A stretch of DNA of 54,843 bases from Cryoendolithus antarcticus. Its lineage: Eukaryota; Ascomycota; Dothideomycetes; Cladosporiales; Cladosporiaceae. The notes below the pieces were generated by a model that saw nothing but the letters and a program-made list of their open reading frames with translations, was not told the origin of the DNA and did not search any database. Where the stretch lies: NCBI GenBank assembly GCA_002077065.1, contig NAJO01000094.1, forward strand, positions 1 to 54,843, in the 5' to 3' direction. The translations under genes were made by a program, and so were the position numbers. Positions 10,962-22,123 of the stretch are shown here, one piece after another (the stretch's first letter is position 1; each line of letters begins with the position of its first letter).

Positions 10962-13073
10962 GCGGGTCGCGATCTAACGTGGGAGTGAGAGTGGTAAATG
11001 GTTACAGTATGCGGCTAATCACGACTTCACGATCGGGTATGAGGACAATGATCATCAGGAGTGGCCTTGACGAGCATGGCGATCACGTGGGCGATGGGAC
11101 CGCTTTGACGGGGTTTGGACGGGTGACGAGCGACCTGTGACGGCGTTGATCGGTGAGACTTGTTACGGAAGATACCTATGCAGCATGCTGTAGTTGTCTG
11201 CGGTGGAGTTCAGAGTCTGGTGCCTGTTTATGTTACTGATCGGCGCAGGTAGGGATGAGGTCTACGGGCGGTTTGCTCAATGCGTGCACGTCGCGATGTG
11301 AACGTCGATAGGCGAATACCTAGTATCACCGCTCTTTGATAAGTCTGCGGGTGATGCACCCGCATCCAATTCCAATTCTCCGAGATGTCCTAGCGGAGTG
11401 ATTGGTTATTCAATGGATTCACAAGCAAGGTCTGCTCACTGTGGTGATTTCCACACTCGTGGAAAACCGGAGGAGGGTGACGTCCAAGGTACACTGAAGT
11501 CGATCAACGCGGGACCATGGCAAGCATAATCAGCCATTTGCACGTGAATGCGGAACTATGTACTTCGTGTACAGTTGGCATGTATGTTCCGAAGGTGTGG
11601 TTCATCGCCGATCCAGCTTTCGCGTCGACATGCCTTTGCAACAAAACCATTGGCCAACATGCTTGCGGCGGTCAAGCAACCGTGCCGCCAAGACTGCAGC
11701 CTTTCTCGTTTGCTCGTCCGCGCTCATATCGCAACAGAGTTAGTGTGTGCTCGGCAGAACGGCTGTTCAGCGGATGGCTTGAAGGAGCTGCTCGGTAAGC
11801 GAGTGGCTTTTGGCTTGCGTATCATGCACATGAAAAGCCCCCGCTTCATCCCATCTCAGTGGTTCAACGGCAGACTAAAGACCCTAGAGGATGCTATGCA
11901 CCAAAGCTTAGTGGTCACGACAACAGGGCATGAACCGGTGAAGCACGACCACACTCGCTTGAACGCATTGGCGCAGATGTAATGTAATGTACCTGTTCTG
12001 TTCACAGGGCAGGCGGCGCTTCCGCAGTCTCCTGATCACTCGTAAGGCGAAGCCCGAGACCTGGGCACCGGAGAAACTTAGCTGGCACAATGTTCTATCA
12101 AGCACACAGCTCGCGCAACACTCGATCGCAGGTAGCTTTCGCTAAGCCCATTCCGCTCAAAGAAGAAACTCCGCATTACGCTGGGTCGGCCGGCAACCTT
12201 GAACGCACGTGTCGGCACTTCGGGATCGCTCGGTTGCAAATCACTGGCTTTCACCCTAAGCCTCCTTCGGCCTTGCCCGGGTCTTGCAATTGGGCAAACT
12301 TGCAAGACCGCCTTGCAGAACACGATCCCAGAGCTCTGTGCCAAGAATGTGGAATCCAGGACCTGAACCGGAATCGACAGCAAAGATGGCATCGCCTTTG
12401 CGACCAGGGGCCCCACGATCGACGCTTTGCCGGCCATCAACTGCTGCAGGGAAGGTATGACCCAAAGATACATTTCGCAGACGCACCTGCGTATCGCGCC
12501 TTGACCAGGCTGGTGGTGCAAGCGCCTTCCGAGTGACCGTGAGCAGGATGTGGGGATGGAGTTTTCGCCGAGACAGTGGAGAAGTAGCGCGCCCGCAGGA
12601 AACTCTGTTATTGGTTTTGCCTAGCAGGTCAATCGCTGTACCCACCAAAACGGACGTTGCTACTGTTGCTGCAGCTGCAACGCTATACCGTTGAGGGCGC
12701 GCCGGTGTCGACCAGCTCCTCTCCCCGCGCTGCTGCTATCGCTACTGCCCGCTCACCTTGACCTGGCGCGCATCACTATGATACGCTTCCCACTCGGGGA
12801 GGGCTGAGTACCTCACATACTGCTGCCTTCTGCGTGGCTCGACACCAGACCTCAGCCTCTCCATTGCCAAGAGACCGTTGTATGTCACAGGATCTCTGTT
12901 TGGAAGTGGAAGCGAGGACTGCGATATACAGCTTTTGCTGTGCTGCGTGGGTAGAAATTTCGAGAACATCCGCGACAATTCACTCACATACTGTCAACAC
13001 TACACAGAGAAGTGACGACAGCGATACTCGGCTACTCAAACGACTCGACAATCTGATATTAGTCTCCTGATCA
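10962..13073. other. 2.1 kb stretch without a recognised gene
   Basis: It lies between the I9-like gene and the bHLH gene. Overlapping open frames of 60-150 codons occur on both strands at 11517-11982 and 12078-12648. Their products have no recognisable motif, and opposite strands are equally open, as expected from GC-rich non-coding DNA. A perfect 19-nt hairpin lies at 11346-11364. A fast-evolving gene, a decayed gene or a long non-coding RNA cannot be excluded. Confidence 0.5.
11346..11364. repeat. Perfect short inverted repeat (8-bp arms, 3-nt loop)
   Basis: TGCGGGTG, then ATG, then CACCCGCA: eight base pairs with a three-base loop in non-coding DNA. It could form a strong small hairpin or be a symmetric protein site. 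No U-tract follows. Confidence 0.55.
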
Positions 13074-14180
13074 ATGACATCCTTGCAATCTAGCGTCGCC
13101 GTCTCGTTTGGGCCCGGCGCATTCGACAGCATGTCGGATCGACAGCCGGACCAGCATTGGCAGCAACAACAACATAGTCAGCAGAACCAGCAACACAACT
13201 ACTTCGATCAGATCCCACTCGGCACTCCACCATGGCAGTCGAATGCGACACCGCTGTCGAGCAATCACCGGCATCCACAGCAGCCACAAGGTTACGGCCT
13301 AGGAGGCGCGAACCGTAACGTATATCAAGCTACTCCGACAAGCTTCGATCCGTACACTGGTCTGACAAGTACTGGACTACTCTCATCGAACAATGTCGGT
13401 TTCGTCACAAATCCGCAATGGCCTTCAGAAATGGACGTCTCGACGCCCTCGGTCTTTGCACCAACGCAGGATCCAATGGACCACGTCCGAACCCAAGCCA
13501 GTGGACTACTGCCCCCCACCAACGAGAGCCAACGACCCTCCAGTCGTCACGCACATACCTTTCCCGCGAAAGCGCTAGCACAACCTTCAAACAACCTCCT
13601 GTCTCCTGACGCGCTACGTCCAACACTCCAATCCCGCGCCAAGACTGCGCCAGTAAAGCCCGCCGCCGCCGTGAAGCGCGCCTCTAAGTCTCCAGCATCC
13701 GACGAGAGCGAAGAAGACTTCGTGCCCGACGACGCCGTCACCACCTCAAATCCCACCCAAAGCACAACCACCACGCGCGGCCGCAAACGCACACGCATTC
13801 CGCACACAGCAGTCGAGCGCCGCTACCGCGAGAATCTAAACGCCCACCTCGAGCGTCTCCGCCAAACGGTGCCATCAGTAGCCAGCCGGCGGCCCTCTGG
13901 CAACGCAGCCGCAAGGCCCGGGGAAATGTCTGCCATGGGCGCAGCGATCGGCGAGGGCGCGAAGCCCAGCAAGTGCGAGATCCTCAATGGAGCTATTGAG
14001 CATATCCAGGCGCTGGAGAGGGAAATTGCAGCACTGAGAAGCGAGAACAGTGAGTTGAGGGCTAGGACTCAGGGTTTGCAGGGGCCGGGTGAGGGACAGG
14101 TCCATGGGCAGGGGTGGTATGTGAGTGAGATGGAGAGGGGAGGGGGGTATGGGGAGTGGAAGGGACGAGCAGCCGGATGA
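13074..14180 (+). CDS. bHLH-leucine-zipper transcription factor, SREBP-like basic region
   Basis: A single exon of 368 residues. The N-terminal two thirds is Gln/Ser/Pro-rich and probably disordered, with a QHWQQQQHSQQNQQ tract near residue 25. From about residue 234 there is a basic region, RGRKRTRIPHTAVERRYREN (His244, Glu248, Arg252), then helix 1 (LNAHLERLRQTVP). A loop of roughly 30 residues leads to helix 2 (KCEILNGAIEHIQALEREIAALRSENSELRA), which runs into a short leucine zipper. The Tyr in ERRYR, where most bHLH proteins have Arg, is the hallmark of SREBP-type factors that bind E-box and sterol-element sites. Unlike true SREBPs it has no membrane segments, so it should be a directly nuclear factor. 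Target genes are unknown. The ATG at 13074 is the first in frame; a second at 13131 is possible. Confidence 0.87.
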   Translation: MTSLQSSVAVSFGPGAFDSMSDRQPDQHWQQQQHSQQNQQHNYFDQIPLGTPPWQSNATPLSSNHRHPQQPQGYGLGGANRNVYQATPTSFDPYTGLTSTGLLSSNNVGFVTNPQWPSEMDVSTPSVFAPTQDPMDHVRTQASGLLPPTNESQRPSSRHAHTFPAKALAQPSNNLLSPDALRPTLQSRAKTAPVKPAAAVKRASKSPASDESEEDFVPDDAVTTSNPTQSTTTTRGRKRTRIPHTAVERRYRENLNAHLERLRQTVPSVASRRPSGNAAARPGEMSAMGAAIGEGAKPSKCEILNGAIEHIQALEREIAALRSENSELRARTQGLQGPGEGQVHGQGWYVSEMERGGGYGEWKGRAAG

Positions 14181-14754
14181 CGTTGGGCGGGAATTTTGTT
14201 CAGCGCACACGGCAAGTCAATGAGCGGACTTTAAGGCGTTCTGGGCAGGCGATGAGCGGAGCGGAAAGACCTCGCTCAACGGACTAGTAGCAAGACAGAC
14301 TACGCTGGAACGTGGATATTCGCACAATGGCCCGATGCCCGTGCGATGGTTGTTTTCAATCGGAATTCTTGGGCGCGTCGGAAGCTGCAGATACCCCATG
14401 AGATAGCTACTCAGAAAGAAAGGCCAATCCAAACTTCAGCGAAGAAGTCCGATTCCCAGCTTCTCGCACGCTGCGTCTGCCTTGTCGAATATCTGCGCGC
14501 TGTTCAGCCAGTACCGGCTACACCGTGCGCCATGTGCGCCATGTGCGCCATGGTGCGACCTCTATCACAAGCGCGCCCAGGCACCGCTGCCAAGATAGGG
14601 CTGAGTAGCACCCATCACACCACCGTCTCTCAGCTCCCAAGCCAAAGCGGTGATGCCCATTGTCACTCTAGCCAGCCTCGGCAGCAAGCTCGGAGTCGTA
14701 CTCCGAAGCCTATAATCCCAATGCAGTAAGTCCATTCCATCCTCGGCTGCTCAC
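14181..14754. other. Intergenic between convergent bHLH and SAE2 genes
   Basis: It holds the 3' flanks of two convergent genes. A 127-codon plus-strand frame at 14346-14729 shows no recognisable features. A triple 9-bp tandem repeat lies at 14525-14551. Confidence 0.55.
14525..14551. repeat. Tandem repeat, 3 x 9 bp
   Basis: Three perfect copies of GTGCGCCAT in non-coding DNA, followed by a partial GGTGCG. It is a small minisatellite. Confidence 0.75.
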
Positions 14755-16890
14755 TCACTCATCACGAAACACCCATCTTCCACCACCCCTCATAGCCTCC
14801 CTCCACATCCCCTCGACCCTATCTCTCTCAATCACCCTAGCCTTCTCGCGATTAGCTTCTTCTTCCTGCGTACTAGGCATACCTGTGTTCCAGTACCCAG
14901 GCGGACTCGCACGGCGCGTAAAGACTTCTTTGTGCTTGCCGTGCTTGCCTGCGAAGTCGTGAGCTCGGGCTTCCAGCACAGTCTCCTTGCGCTTCGCATC
15001 GTCGTAACCCTGCATAGTCGCCTCCCAATCGAGTCCGAGGTACGCTTCGAGTAGATCTAAGCGAGACTTCGAGGTAGGCGGTAAGGCACCTGCTCGGGCC
15101 ATCTCGAGGAATTGGCCGCCGCAGCAGGTTGGCAAGGTGCAGTTTGGGAGGCAACGACGGGTTTCGCGGCCACGGATGGTATCTGCGAAGGCGAATGAAG
15201 TGTCTTGATAGGCGGGGTTGATGCGGAAATCAGACGTGCTCAGGGCTGAGGGGTGGCGGAGCCGAAGGGGTTCCTCTTCGGGGCGGACTGGAGATGGTGC
15301 AGCGACGAGTCCACGTGGAGGTCGAAATTGGGCTGGTGCAGGTGTGGCGGCCGAGTTCTCAATCTTGATGGTTGGCGGATGAATGGTCGGCGGTGGTGAT
15401 TTCTTAGGCAATGACCTCCGATTTGGCTGTACTAATCTTCGCTGCACTGGTAGTCTACTTGGCGTATCGTCGCTGAGCATCGCTCCGAGGCGCTCTGCGC
15501 TGGCTGACTTGACGGCTGGAGCGAAGTCACCCTTTTCGGTCACTACGACCTGACTGGTAGTTTCGTCGCCATCTTCGGCAAGGCAAGCAGCTTTGGCTGC
15601 TGCATCATCGCAAGATCCACGTCGTCTTCGTCCAGTGCGAGGTATTGAGCGTACGTTGGGGCTGATTCGCCTCAGTGGTGCGCGCTCGGGGCCGAACCGT
15701 GTAACCGGAGGCATAACCGTGAGATGAGCGATATCTCCAGCTTCAGACGGTTGTGGTGCGACACTCATAGAGGTGGCCTCCACTCTTGTCAGCATGAGTT
15801 CGTGCATGTCAGGCAAGTCTCCATCAGATAGGGAAGACGAGGTCTTCCTGAGTAGGCCATGCCCACGAAACGCGTTAGGCCGTGTAGTCTCTTCGGAAAT
15901 GGCGCGATCATAGATGTTGATTCCGTGAAGTCTTCTGCGGGGCGTGCGGAGCGCTCCATCCAAGTGATCAAGATCTGACGTCTCCTGTCGCAGTACTTGA
16001 TGAGGGCCAGCTCGTCCAGGGGGACTGTACTCGTCGGACTTGAGCTGGAAAGGCTTCTCGGCAGAGCCAGCGCCATCTGATCGTTGCTGCTCCCGCTTGA
16101 CCTTGCGCGGAGGCGGCATTTGGACAGCAGAGCCACTTCGTCGTCGTTTGACCGTGCGCGCTGAGACCACTACTGGCTCATCCTCAGACTCCTGCTTGAC
16201 AACGACGTGGTAATCATCTCCAGCGAATTTCTCGTCGCCTTCAGTGGTCTGGCTTGAGGTGACTTGTGGCACATGATCGTCCGAGGCCGGTGGCGAAGAT
16301 CGTATGGGCAGCTCAGCGCGATGCATGGCTACATCTGATGAAGATTTTGAGGTAGGATGATTCCCTCCAACAGTGGCAAAGCCATCTGCGGCGGGCACGA
16401 CAGCTTTCGGCGTTGTGTCATGGTCATTCGAAGCCACAGCATTATCCACTTCGATCGAGACGTCCAGAGGGAGCGTGGGCGCTGGGCCAACAGCGTTATC
16501 GTGGGCTAAGTCTTTGGCTAGTTTCGTACTGATGTACGCCTTCCACTGCCTTGCCGACTCCTTGGCCGCAGCGTACTTGGTCATAGCCTGCTTGACGACG
16601 TGATCGCAACGCTCATGCCGCACTTGCAGCTCGTCATGTTTGCGTTGAAGCTCCAAATGGCGACGGTGCAGCTCCTCGTACTTGATTGAGAGAGCATCGG
16701 ATCCCTCCACGACCTGACCCTCGTTCGCGCGCGAGAGTCCACTCGGTCCTCCGTCTCCGGTGGCAATTGCCAATTGCTCATTCAAGGAGGCAATCTCGTT
16801 CTCGAGCTTGTCGATCCTCAAATCCTTCTTTATGATGAGGTTCCGGAGCTCGCGATCATCCTCAGGACTCGGAGGGCGTTTGGCACCCAT
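14755..16890 (-). CDS. SAE2: DNA end-resection factor Sae2/Ctp1/CtIP
   Basis: A 711-residue single exon when started at the ATG at 16890 (MGAKRPPSPEDDRELRN). The frame stays open further upstream to 17001, but without another ATG. The N-terminus is a coiled coil (about residues 15-130: RELRNLIIKKDLRIDKLENE, then YEELHRRHLELQRKHDELQ), matching the CtIP tetramerisation region. A long disordered middle follows. The conserved C-terminal domain has NCTLPTCCGGQF (the CxxC-like element), then AHDFAGKHGKHKEVF (the basic DNA-binding GKHRH-like motif) and SPPGYWNTGMPSTQE. CtIP/Sae2, once phosphorylated, activates the Mre11 nuclease to start resection of double-strand breaks. The many SP/TP sites fit CDK control, as inference. 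It is divergent from PCF11. Confidence 0.92.
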   Translation of the reverse strand: MGAKRPPSPEDDRELRNLIIKKDLRIDKLENEIASLNEQLAIATGDGGPSGLSRANEGQVVEGSDALSIKYEELHRRHLELQRKHDELQVRHERCDHVVKQAMTKYAAAKESARQWKAYISTKLAKDLAHDNAVGPAPTLPLDVSIEVDNAVASNDHDTTPKAVVPAADGFATVGGNHPTSKSSSDVAMHRAELPIRSSPPASDDHVPQVTSSQTTEGDEKFAGDDYHVVVKQESEDEPVVVSARTVKRRRSGSAVQMPPPRKVKREQQRSDGAGSAEKPFQLKSDEYSPPGRAGPHQVLRQETSDLDHLDGALRTPRRRLHGINIYDRAISEETTRPNAFRGHGLLRKTSSSLSDGDLPDMHELMLTRVEATSMSVAPQPSEAGDIAHLTVMPPVTRFGPERAPLRRISPNVRSIPRTGRRRRGSCDDAAAKAACLAEDGDETTSQVVVTEKGDFAPAVKSASAERLGAMLSDDTPSRLPVQRRLVQPNRRSLPKKSPPPTIHPPTIKIENSAATPAPAQFRPPRGLVAAPSPVRPEEEPLRLRHPSALSTSDFRINPAYQDTSFAFADTIRGRETRRCLPNCTLPTCCGGQFLEMARAGALPPTSKSRLDLLEAYLGLDWEATMQGYDDAKRKETVLEARAHDFAGKHGKHKEVFTRRASPPGYWNTGMPSTQEEEANREKARVIERDRVEGMWREAMRGGGRWVFRDE

Positions 16891-17677
16891 TGCCGCGTGT
16901 GCACACGATCGTGCTACAGGCTCAACACATGTGTCGGAGGATCCAAGGTGTGGGGATCGCGTTCCAAACGCGAGGTCACGAGACGATCTAGCCTGAGGCA
17001 ACTCACGCTAAGCTACTTTCGTCAGACTTCGGCTTGCTCATCAGTTCTCTACTCCAACGTCTTTCTCATTTGCCATCACTGGTTGGTCCCATCACGCGCC
17101 CAACACAACACACAATACTCATCACTGGTTCTCAACTGACCAATCAGTAGACGCTTGAACGTCTGTTGGTTCCTCCCCGTGGACAGAACTGAAAACATCG
17201 CCTGCGACGAGCACCTCTAGCCATCAAGAGAGTAGCAAAGAATACCCTGCAAAGCACGCTCTCGGATCCGTACTCTTAATGGGACCTGCAGGATCACCGG
17301 GATTCCTCACTTGAATACGGGACCCTTGACGTGTGCTGGGCGAGAGGCGGGTCGTGCAAGAGATCGCGGTCAGAAAGAGCTTCGGAAGTCAAGGGTTGAC
17401 TGAAGGCTGTGCCACAGCCAGGTTGAAGACATTGTGGACTATAGCTAGTCGAAAGCACACTTTTGCGCAGCCGTGTACTGCAAAGGGTCGTTGTGTTGAT
17501 TCCACGTGCACTGCGTCGGCTTGTGGGCTACAGTGTCTGAGCTTCAGCTCGCCGTCACTTCAGTACACCTACCGCGTTGGTGTATTATCACTCACAGCAC
17601 CATTCACGAACTACCTACACATACTCGTAGATAGTGCTACATCTTTCGTGATTCGATCCTCTGATTGTCTTGAAGTC
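16891..17677. other. Divergent SAE2/PCF11 promoter region
   Basis: About 790 nt between the divergent starts. A CCAAT box lies at 17140-17144. The PCF11 frame is open upstream to about 17333 without another ATG, so it is probably 5' untranslated. No separate gene was seen. Confidence 0.55.
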
Positions 17678-19853
17678 ATGTCGTCTCTGTCCCCGAGAGG
17701 CTCCCTCTCCGGCGTGTCATCCGCTGCTGTGGCAGATGACTTCGCAGACTCGTTGAAAGACTTGACTCAGAATAACAAGTATGAGATCAGTAACTTGACG
17801 ATCATCGCGAAAGAGAACACTGAGCATGCGCAAGTCATATCCAAAGCCCTCGAGAATCACATCAAGAAGGTAAGCGAGACTGATCACGTGATAATGCCAA
17901 GATATGGACGACGATGGCTGACGCTTTCCTTAGGCAGGTCCAGCGCACAAGCTTCCCGCGTTGTATCTCCTCGACTCGATCGTGAAGAACGTCGGCACTC
18001 CATACACAGTCTATCTTGGTCGATCACTGTACAGCACCTTCATGGAGGCATATACCTTGGTGGACACCAACACTCGGAAGTCGATGGAAGGAATGCTGAA
18101 GACATGGAAGGAGCCAGTACCCGGGTCTATGGACCCGCGACCAGTCTTCCCTCCTGAGGTATATCGGCCGATAGAGAACGCACTTATCAGGGCCCGTACA
18201 GCTGCATTGCAGCATCGCGGAATGCCACAGAACGGATATCACTCCACACCAACGCCACCACAGATGAACGGCCGATACATGCCGCCGCCCCAACAGAACT
18301 ACGCCCAGTACCAGCAACCGCAGCAGTACTACAATCAAGCACCTCAGCAACAAACTATGCCGGTGTATGCGTCGACACCTGTGCCGCAGAACTTCGCGCA
18401 GCCACAGCCGCCCAGACCAGCCTACATCGATCCAGAGTCAGTGAAGCGTAATGTAGCCGGTGTCATCTCGCAAGTGCAGCAGGAGTTCGGGTCAGATCCC
18501 TTGAATGTGAAGACGCAAGCCAAATTGCAGGCGCTTCTCAGTCTCCAGCAAGTCCTCAACACACAACAGCTGCAGCCTGAGAGTCTACAGGCGATTGCAG
18601 CGCAGATAGATAAGTTCTCGGCGGCGGCCACGCCGCAGCCTCCAGTGCACTCTACTCCTGTCGTGTCTGTGCCGCAATGGCAACCCCCAGCCCCGATCGC
18701 GCAGCCTCTACCGCTTCCTGTCCAACAGCCCTACCTTCAGGCACAATCTGTCCAGCCGCCAATATATGCTCATCCGCCGACCTCGGTAGCTCCAACACAG
18801 GCACCGCCTGCTCTGAGCTCACAGCAGCTCGGCTCGCTCGCTGCACTGCTGCAGAACACACAAAAGCCTAGTACGCCACAGATGCGTGCCGCTGCTCCTG
18901 CACTACAGACCGCATCGCATGCACAGCTACATAGCTTCCAGAACCAGACAGCAGCCGCACCTCCACCACAGAGCGGAGGAGACCTCTTCGCTGCACTGGC
19001 CAAAGCAGGCTTGGTCAAGCCACCCACAATGCCACCTGTCATGCAGTTGTCAGCCACAACAAGTCAAGCACCGCCCGCGCCCGCACCAGGTGCTGATCTT
19101 GCCACTCTGCTCAACTCCCTGCACAAGCGTGGTACATCACAGGGCGGCAATGCACCCGCGACTAATGGTGCATCAGCAACCAGCTTCTCACCTCGCGTGC
19201 ACGTTCCAGCGACCAATGCTGCACTCAAGGTATTCCGTCCTGAGCTCCTTCGTGCGCTGTACACCGACCAACCGAATCAATGCTCGACCTGCGGCCGTCG
19301 CTTCCTCTCTACGCCAGCAGGCCGCGAGACCAAAGCTCGCCACCTAGACTGGCACTTCCGCATCAACCAGCGCTTGGCAGAGAGCACCCGCGCCGCGCAC
19401 CATCGCCACTGGTATCCCGACGCCCTCGAATGGATGAAGACAGAAGACTTCGACCCCAGTACCGTCACAGCCGACTCCGCAGCCGCCAAAGTTGCGACCG
19501 CCACCGAACGCGTCAAAGGACCAGAAGACATGTACGTTCGCGCCCCAGCCGGGATGACCAAGACGCAATGTCCTATCTGCTACGAGGAGATGCGCAGCAG
19601 TCACCCCGAGGAGGTGCAGGACTGGGTGTTCATGAACGCCACTTACAATGGAGGCAAGATTGTGCATGCGACTTGTCTGGCGGAGATGACTGGTGTTGTG
19701 CCGCAGCAGAATGGCGGAGGAGGGAGTTTGGCGGCCGCGTTGGCTGGTTTGGGAGGCAGTCGAGAGGGGAGTCGGACACCAGACAGTGTGTTGGGGAAAC
19801 GAAAGGCGGAGGAGGGGTCCGGGAGCGCGCAGAAGCTGCGCAGGGAGTTCTGA
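17678..19853 (+). CDS. PCF11: mRNA 3'-end cleavage and termination factor Pcf11
   Basis: Exons 17678-17869 and 17934-19853 are joined over a 64-nt phase-0 intron (GTAAGC...TTAG) and give 703 residues. The N-terminal CTD-interacting domain spans the join: DDFADSLKDLTQNNKYEISN, then LPALYLLDSIVKNVGTPY and MEGMLKTWKEPVPGS. This domain reads the Ser2-phosphorylated tail of RNA polymerase II. A long Pro/Gln-rich middle follows, with QQEFGSDPLNVKTQAKLQALLSLQ probably helical. The C-terminus has two zinc-binding modules, CSTCGRRF...HLDWHF and CPICYEEM...HATC, flanking the CFIA-interaction region. Pcf11 belongs to cleavage factor IA and couples cleavage and polyadenylation to termination. Upstream frame continuity to 17333 lacks an ATG. 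The identification is secure. Confidence 0.95.
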
Positions 19854-20341
19854 GAGCAGAGCGAAGCTGCGTCATACTGACAGGCTTGATCATGGTGCCA
19901 TATCATGCTGAGACAATAAGGCAATCGTTGTAGTCCTCTACACACAAGTTAGAATATTGCTATGACTTTGTTCGAGAGTTTCTGATCCGTGGGCGATCGG
20001 CCGCATCTCACGGCTGTATCATACTTAGGCCAAGAATTATCAATACATTTATCAACTCATTCCTTCAAAGAATCAGTCCAATCCGATCCAAACGACACCG
20101 GCAGCATTCCGCGCTGCGGTGAATGAAAGGAGCTGAGCTTTGTAATCGCGATTTCTTGACCCCGGACCTGCATTAGCTTCGTGCAGGGTATATCTTGATG
20201 GCAATCGAGCCGTGTTCGGTTCAATGATATTGCATACCGACTCGAGAGTTCGTATTCGGTCAACGTTGACTACGATTCTGCAGAGTTGGAACGAAAGTGC
20301 TCTCCGATTTCAAAGGTGCCGATCACGCTGTCAAACGAACT
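19854..20341. other. Intergenic between PCF11 and the epoxide hydrolase
   Basis: It holds the PCF11 3' flank and the promoter of the hydrolase, both on the plus strand. No further gene was recognised. Confidence 0.55.
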
Positions 20342-21658
20342 ATGCCTTCAACGATCACTCCATACAAAATCAACGTCCCCGACTCAGCGCTACAGTCTCT
20401 CAAAACCAAGCTCGACGCTACCATCTTTCCCGACGTCGTCGACTTCAGCGATGATTGGAGCTATGGCGCGCTACTCAGCGACATCAAGCGATTGACGAAT
20501 CATTGGGCCAATGGCTTTGATTGGCGAGCACAAGAGGCTAGCATCAACGAGCGTTTACCGCAATTCACGACCAAAGTCGATATCGATGGCTTTGGCGAGC
20601 TCGACATGCATTTCGTGCATGAGAAGAGTGAAGTGACGGGGGCGATCCCGTTATTGTTCGTGCATGGATGTAAGAACTACCAATCGTGACGCTCTTCATA
20701 CATTTGAGCTTTAAGCTGATCAATGAGTAGGGCCTGGGAGCTTCCTTGAAGTCGAGAAGATCCTCCCTCTCTTGACCAAGTCGACTGGAAATGGTCCTGC
20801 GTTTCACGTTGTGGCGCCTTCGTTACCGAACTTTGCGTTCTCGGAAGGACCGTCAAAGCCGGGCTTTGGGCTGAAGCAGTATGCGGAGTCGATGCACAAT
20901 ATCATGCTAGCTCTAGGCTATGATCAGTATGGTCAGCAATATGGCCGCTTTGCTACAAGAGCGACGTCAGCTGACGATGTGCAGTAACTCAAGGTGGTGA
21001 CTGGGGCTTCAAAGTCACCCGTGCTGTCGGCCACTTCTACCCAAAGCACTGCCTAGCCTCTCACATCAATCTTGTACTGGCTAAGAAGCCCGCTCGTTCT
21101 GCAGAGCAAGAAGAGCCAACTTACACGGAGGGCGAGAAAGCCGGTGTGGTTCGCACTGACTGGTTTGCCCAAGAAGGCTTCGGCTACAATTTGCTGCAAT
21201 CAACCAAACCCTCCACAATCGGCTTCGCCCTCGCAGACTCGCCTGTGGCACTCCTCGCCTGGATCTATGAGAAGCTACACGACTGGAGTGATGCGTACCC
21301 CTGGACAGACGATGAGATTCTGACCTGGGTATGCATGTACCAATTCGCACGCGCAGGCCCAGCAGCGAGTGCGCGGATCTACTACGAAGTGCAGCACCAG
21401 AAGAACGAGGCGAAGCACGCATTCGCTACTGGGTATATTCCAGATGTGAAGCTTGGCGTTTCGATCTTCCCGAGGGACATCTATGTGCCGCCGGTGGCGT
21501 GGGCGAAGCAATTAGGGCCTGTGGTGTTCGAGGGAGTGCATACTGACGGTGGGCACTTTGCGGCACATGAGAAGCCGGAACTGCTTGCCGGAGATCTGAG
21601 GATCATGTTCGATGAGGGCGGCGGCGCTTTTGACGTCGCTGACAAGTTCAGAGCATAG
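20342..21658 (+). CDS. Epoxide hydrolase (EHN-domain alpha/beta hydrolase)
   Basis: Three exons (20342-20669, 20731-20931, 20985-21658) with introns of 61 and 53 nt give 400 residues. The N-terminal epoxide-hydrolase domain begins [20 protein letters not shown]. The oxyanion-hole motif HGWPGS is rebuilt exactly across intron 1 (T+GG gives Trp). The nucleophile motif GGDWG follows intron 2 (VTQGGDWGF, Asp nucleophile). The catalytic His is in [15 protein letters not shown] near the C-terminus. Two lid Tyr residues are expected in this family; candidates lie in the IYYEVQ and DIYVPP segments. Microsomal-type epoxide hydrolases open epoxides to diols. In fungi they act in detoxification or secondary metabolism. 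No N-terminal membrane anchor is seen, so it is probably soluble. The substrate is unknown. Confidence 0.92.
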
Positions 21659-22123
21659 TCAGTTCGGTCACAACCCATACAGAACACGATCATTTCGCAA
21701 GACTGAGCGCCTGCATCCCTTAGGCTGTAGCTGCCGATGCTTGACGAACTGGGTGAACCTGTCGAGATCGTGAGCCGTTTTGTAGCATGATTGAGGACTT
21801 GCAGATGGCCAGCTTCACTCGAATGTTATGCCCATGACTGGCAATACCACTTTGATAGAGCCAAAATAACCTGATCTGTAAGGCTGTAACGCTCCGGAGT
21901 CAGCCTCGCCAGCGATCACGTTCATCGACTGTCACATAGGATGAAGCTCTATCATCAGATTGAGGGTCTCTCATTGTACATCTCGCGTACCATGAGGCCC
22001 AGGAAACTATGAGTGTTGTTGCGTATCGAGAGGATGGACCGGCTTACTCAGCAACACTTGGCAGATTGGCCAATTGACGATTAGCATCGGCCGTGAAACG
22101 ACAACCATCGCCAGATCGACAAG
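21659..22123. other. Intergenic: hydrolase 3' flank and PAC3 promoter
   Basis: No gene was seen. The right end contains a palindromic double CCAAT site close to the PAC3 start. Confidence 0.55.
22065..22074. promoter_or_regulatory. Palindromic double CCAAT box upstream of PAC3
   Basis: ATTGGCCAAT, two overlapping CCAAT boxes in opposite orientation, ends about 50 nt before the PAC3 ATG. CCAAT is the site of the fungal CBC/HAP complex. Function is inferred from position and motif only. Confidence 0.35.

Noticed and set aside
10962..11140. Extension of the I9-like gene beyond 10961
   Set aside because: The spliced frame ends in TGA at 10959-10961 just after the expected I9 C-terminus. The following open frame is out of phase.
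11548..11982. 144-codon plus-strand frame
   Set aside because: Composition is random-looking and no motif is visible. Kept only as part of the unexplained 2.1 kb stretch.
12078..12536. Overlapping ~147-codon frames on both strands
   Set aside because: Both strands are equally open, neither protein has a motif and no introns or neighbouring exons extend them.
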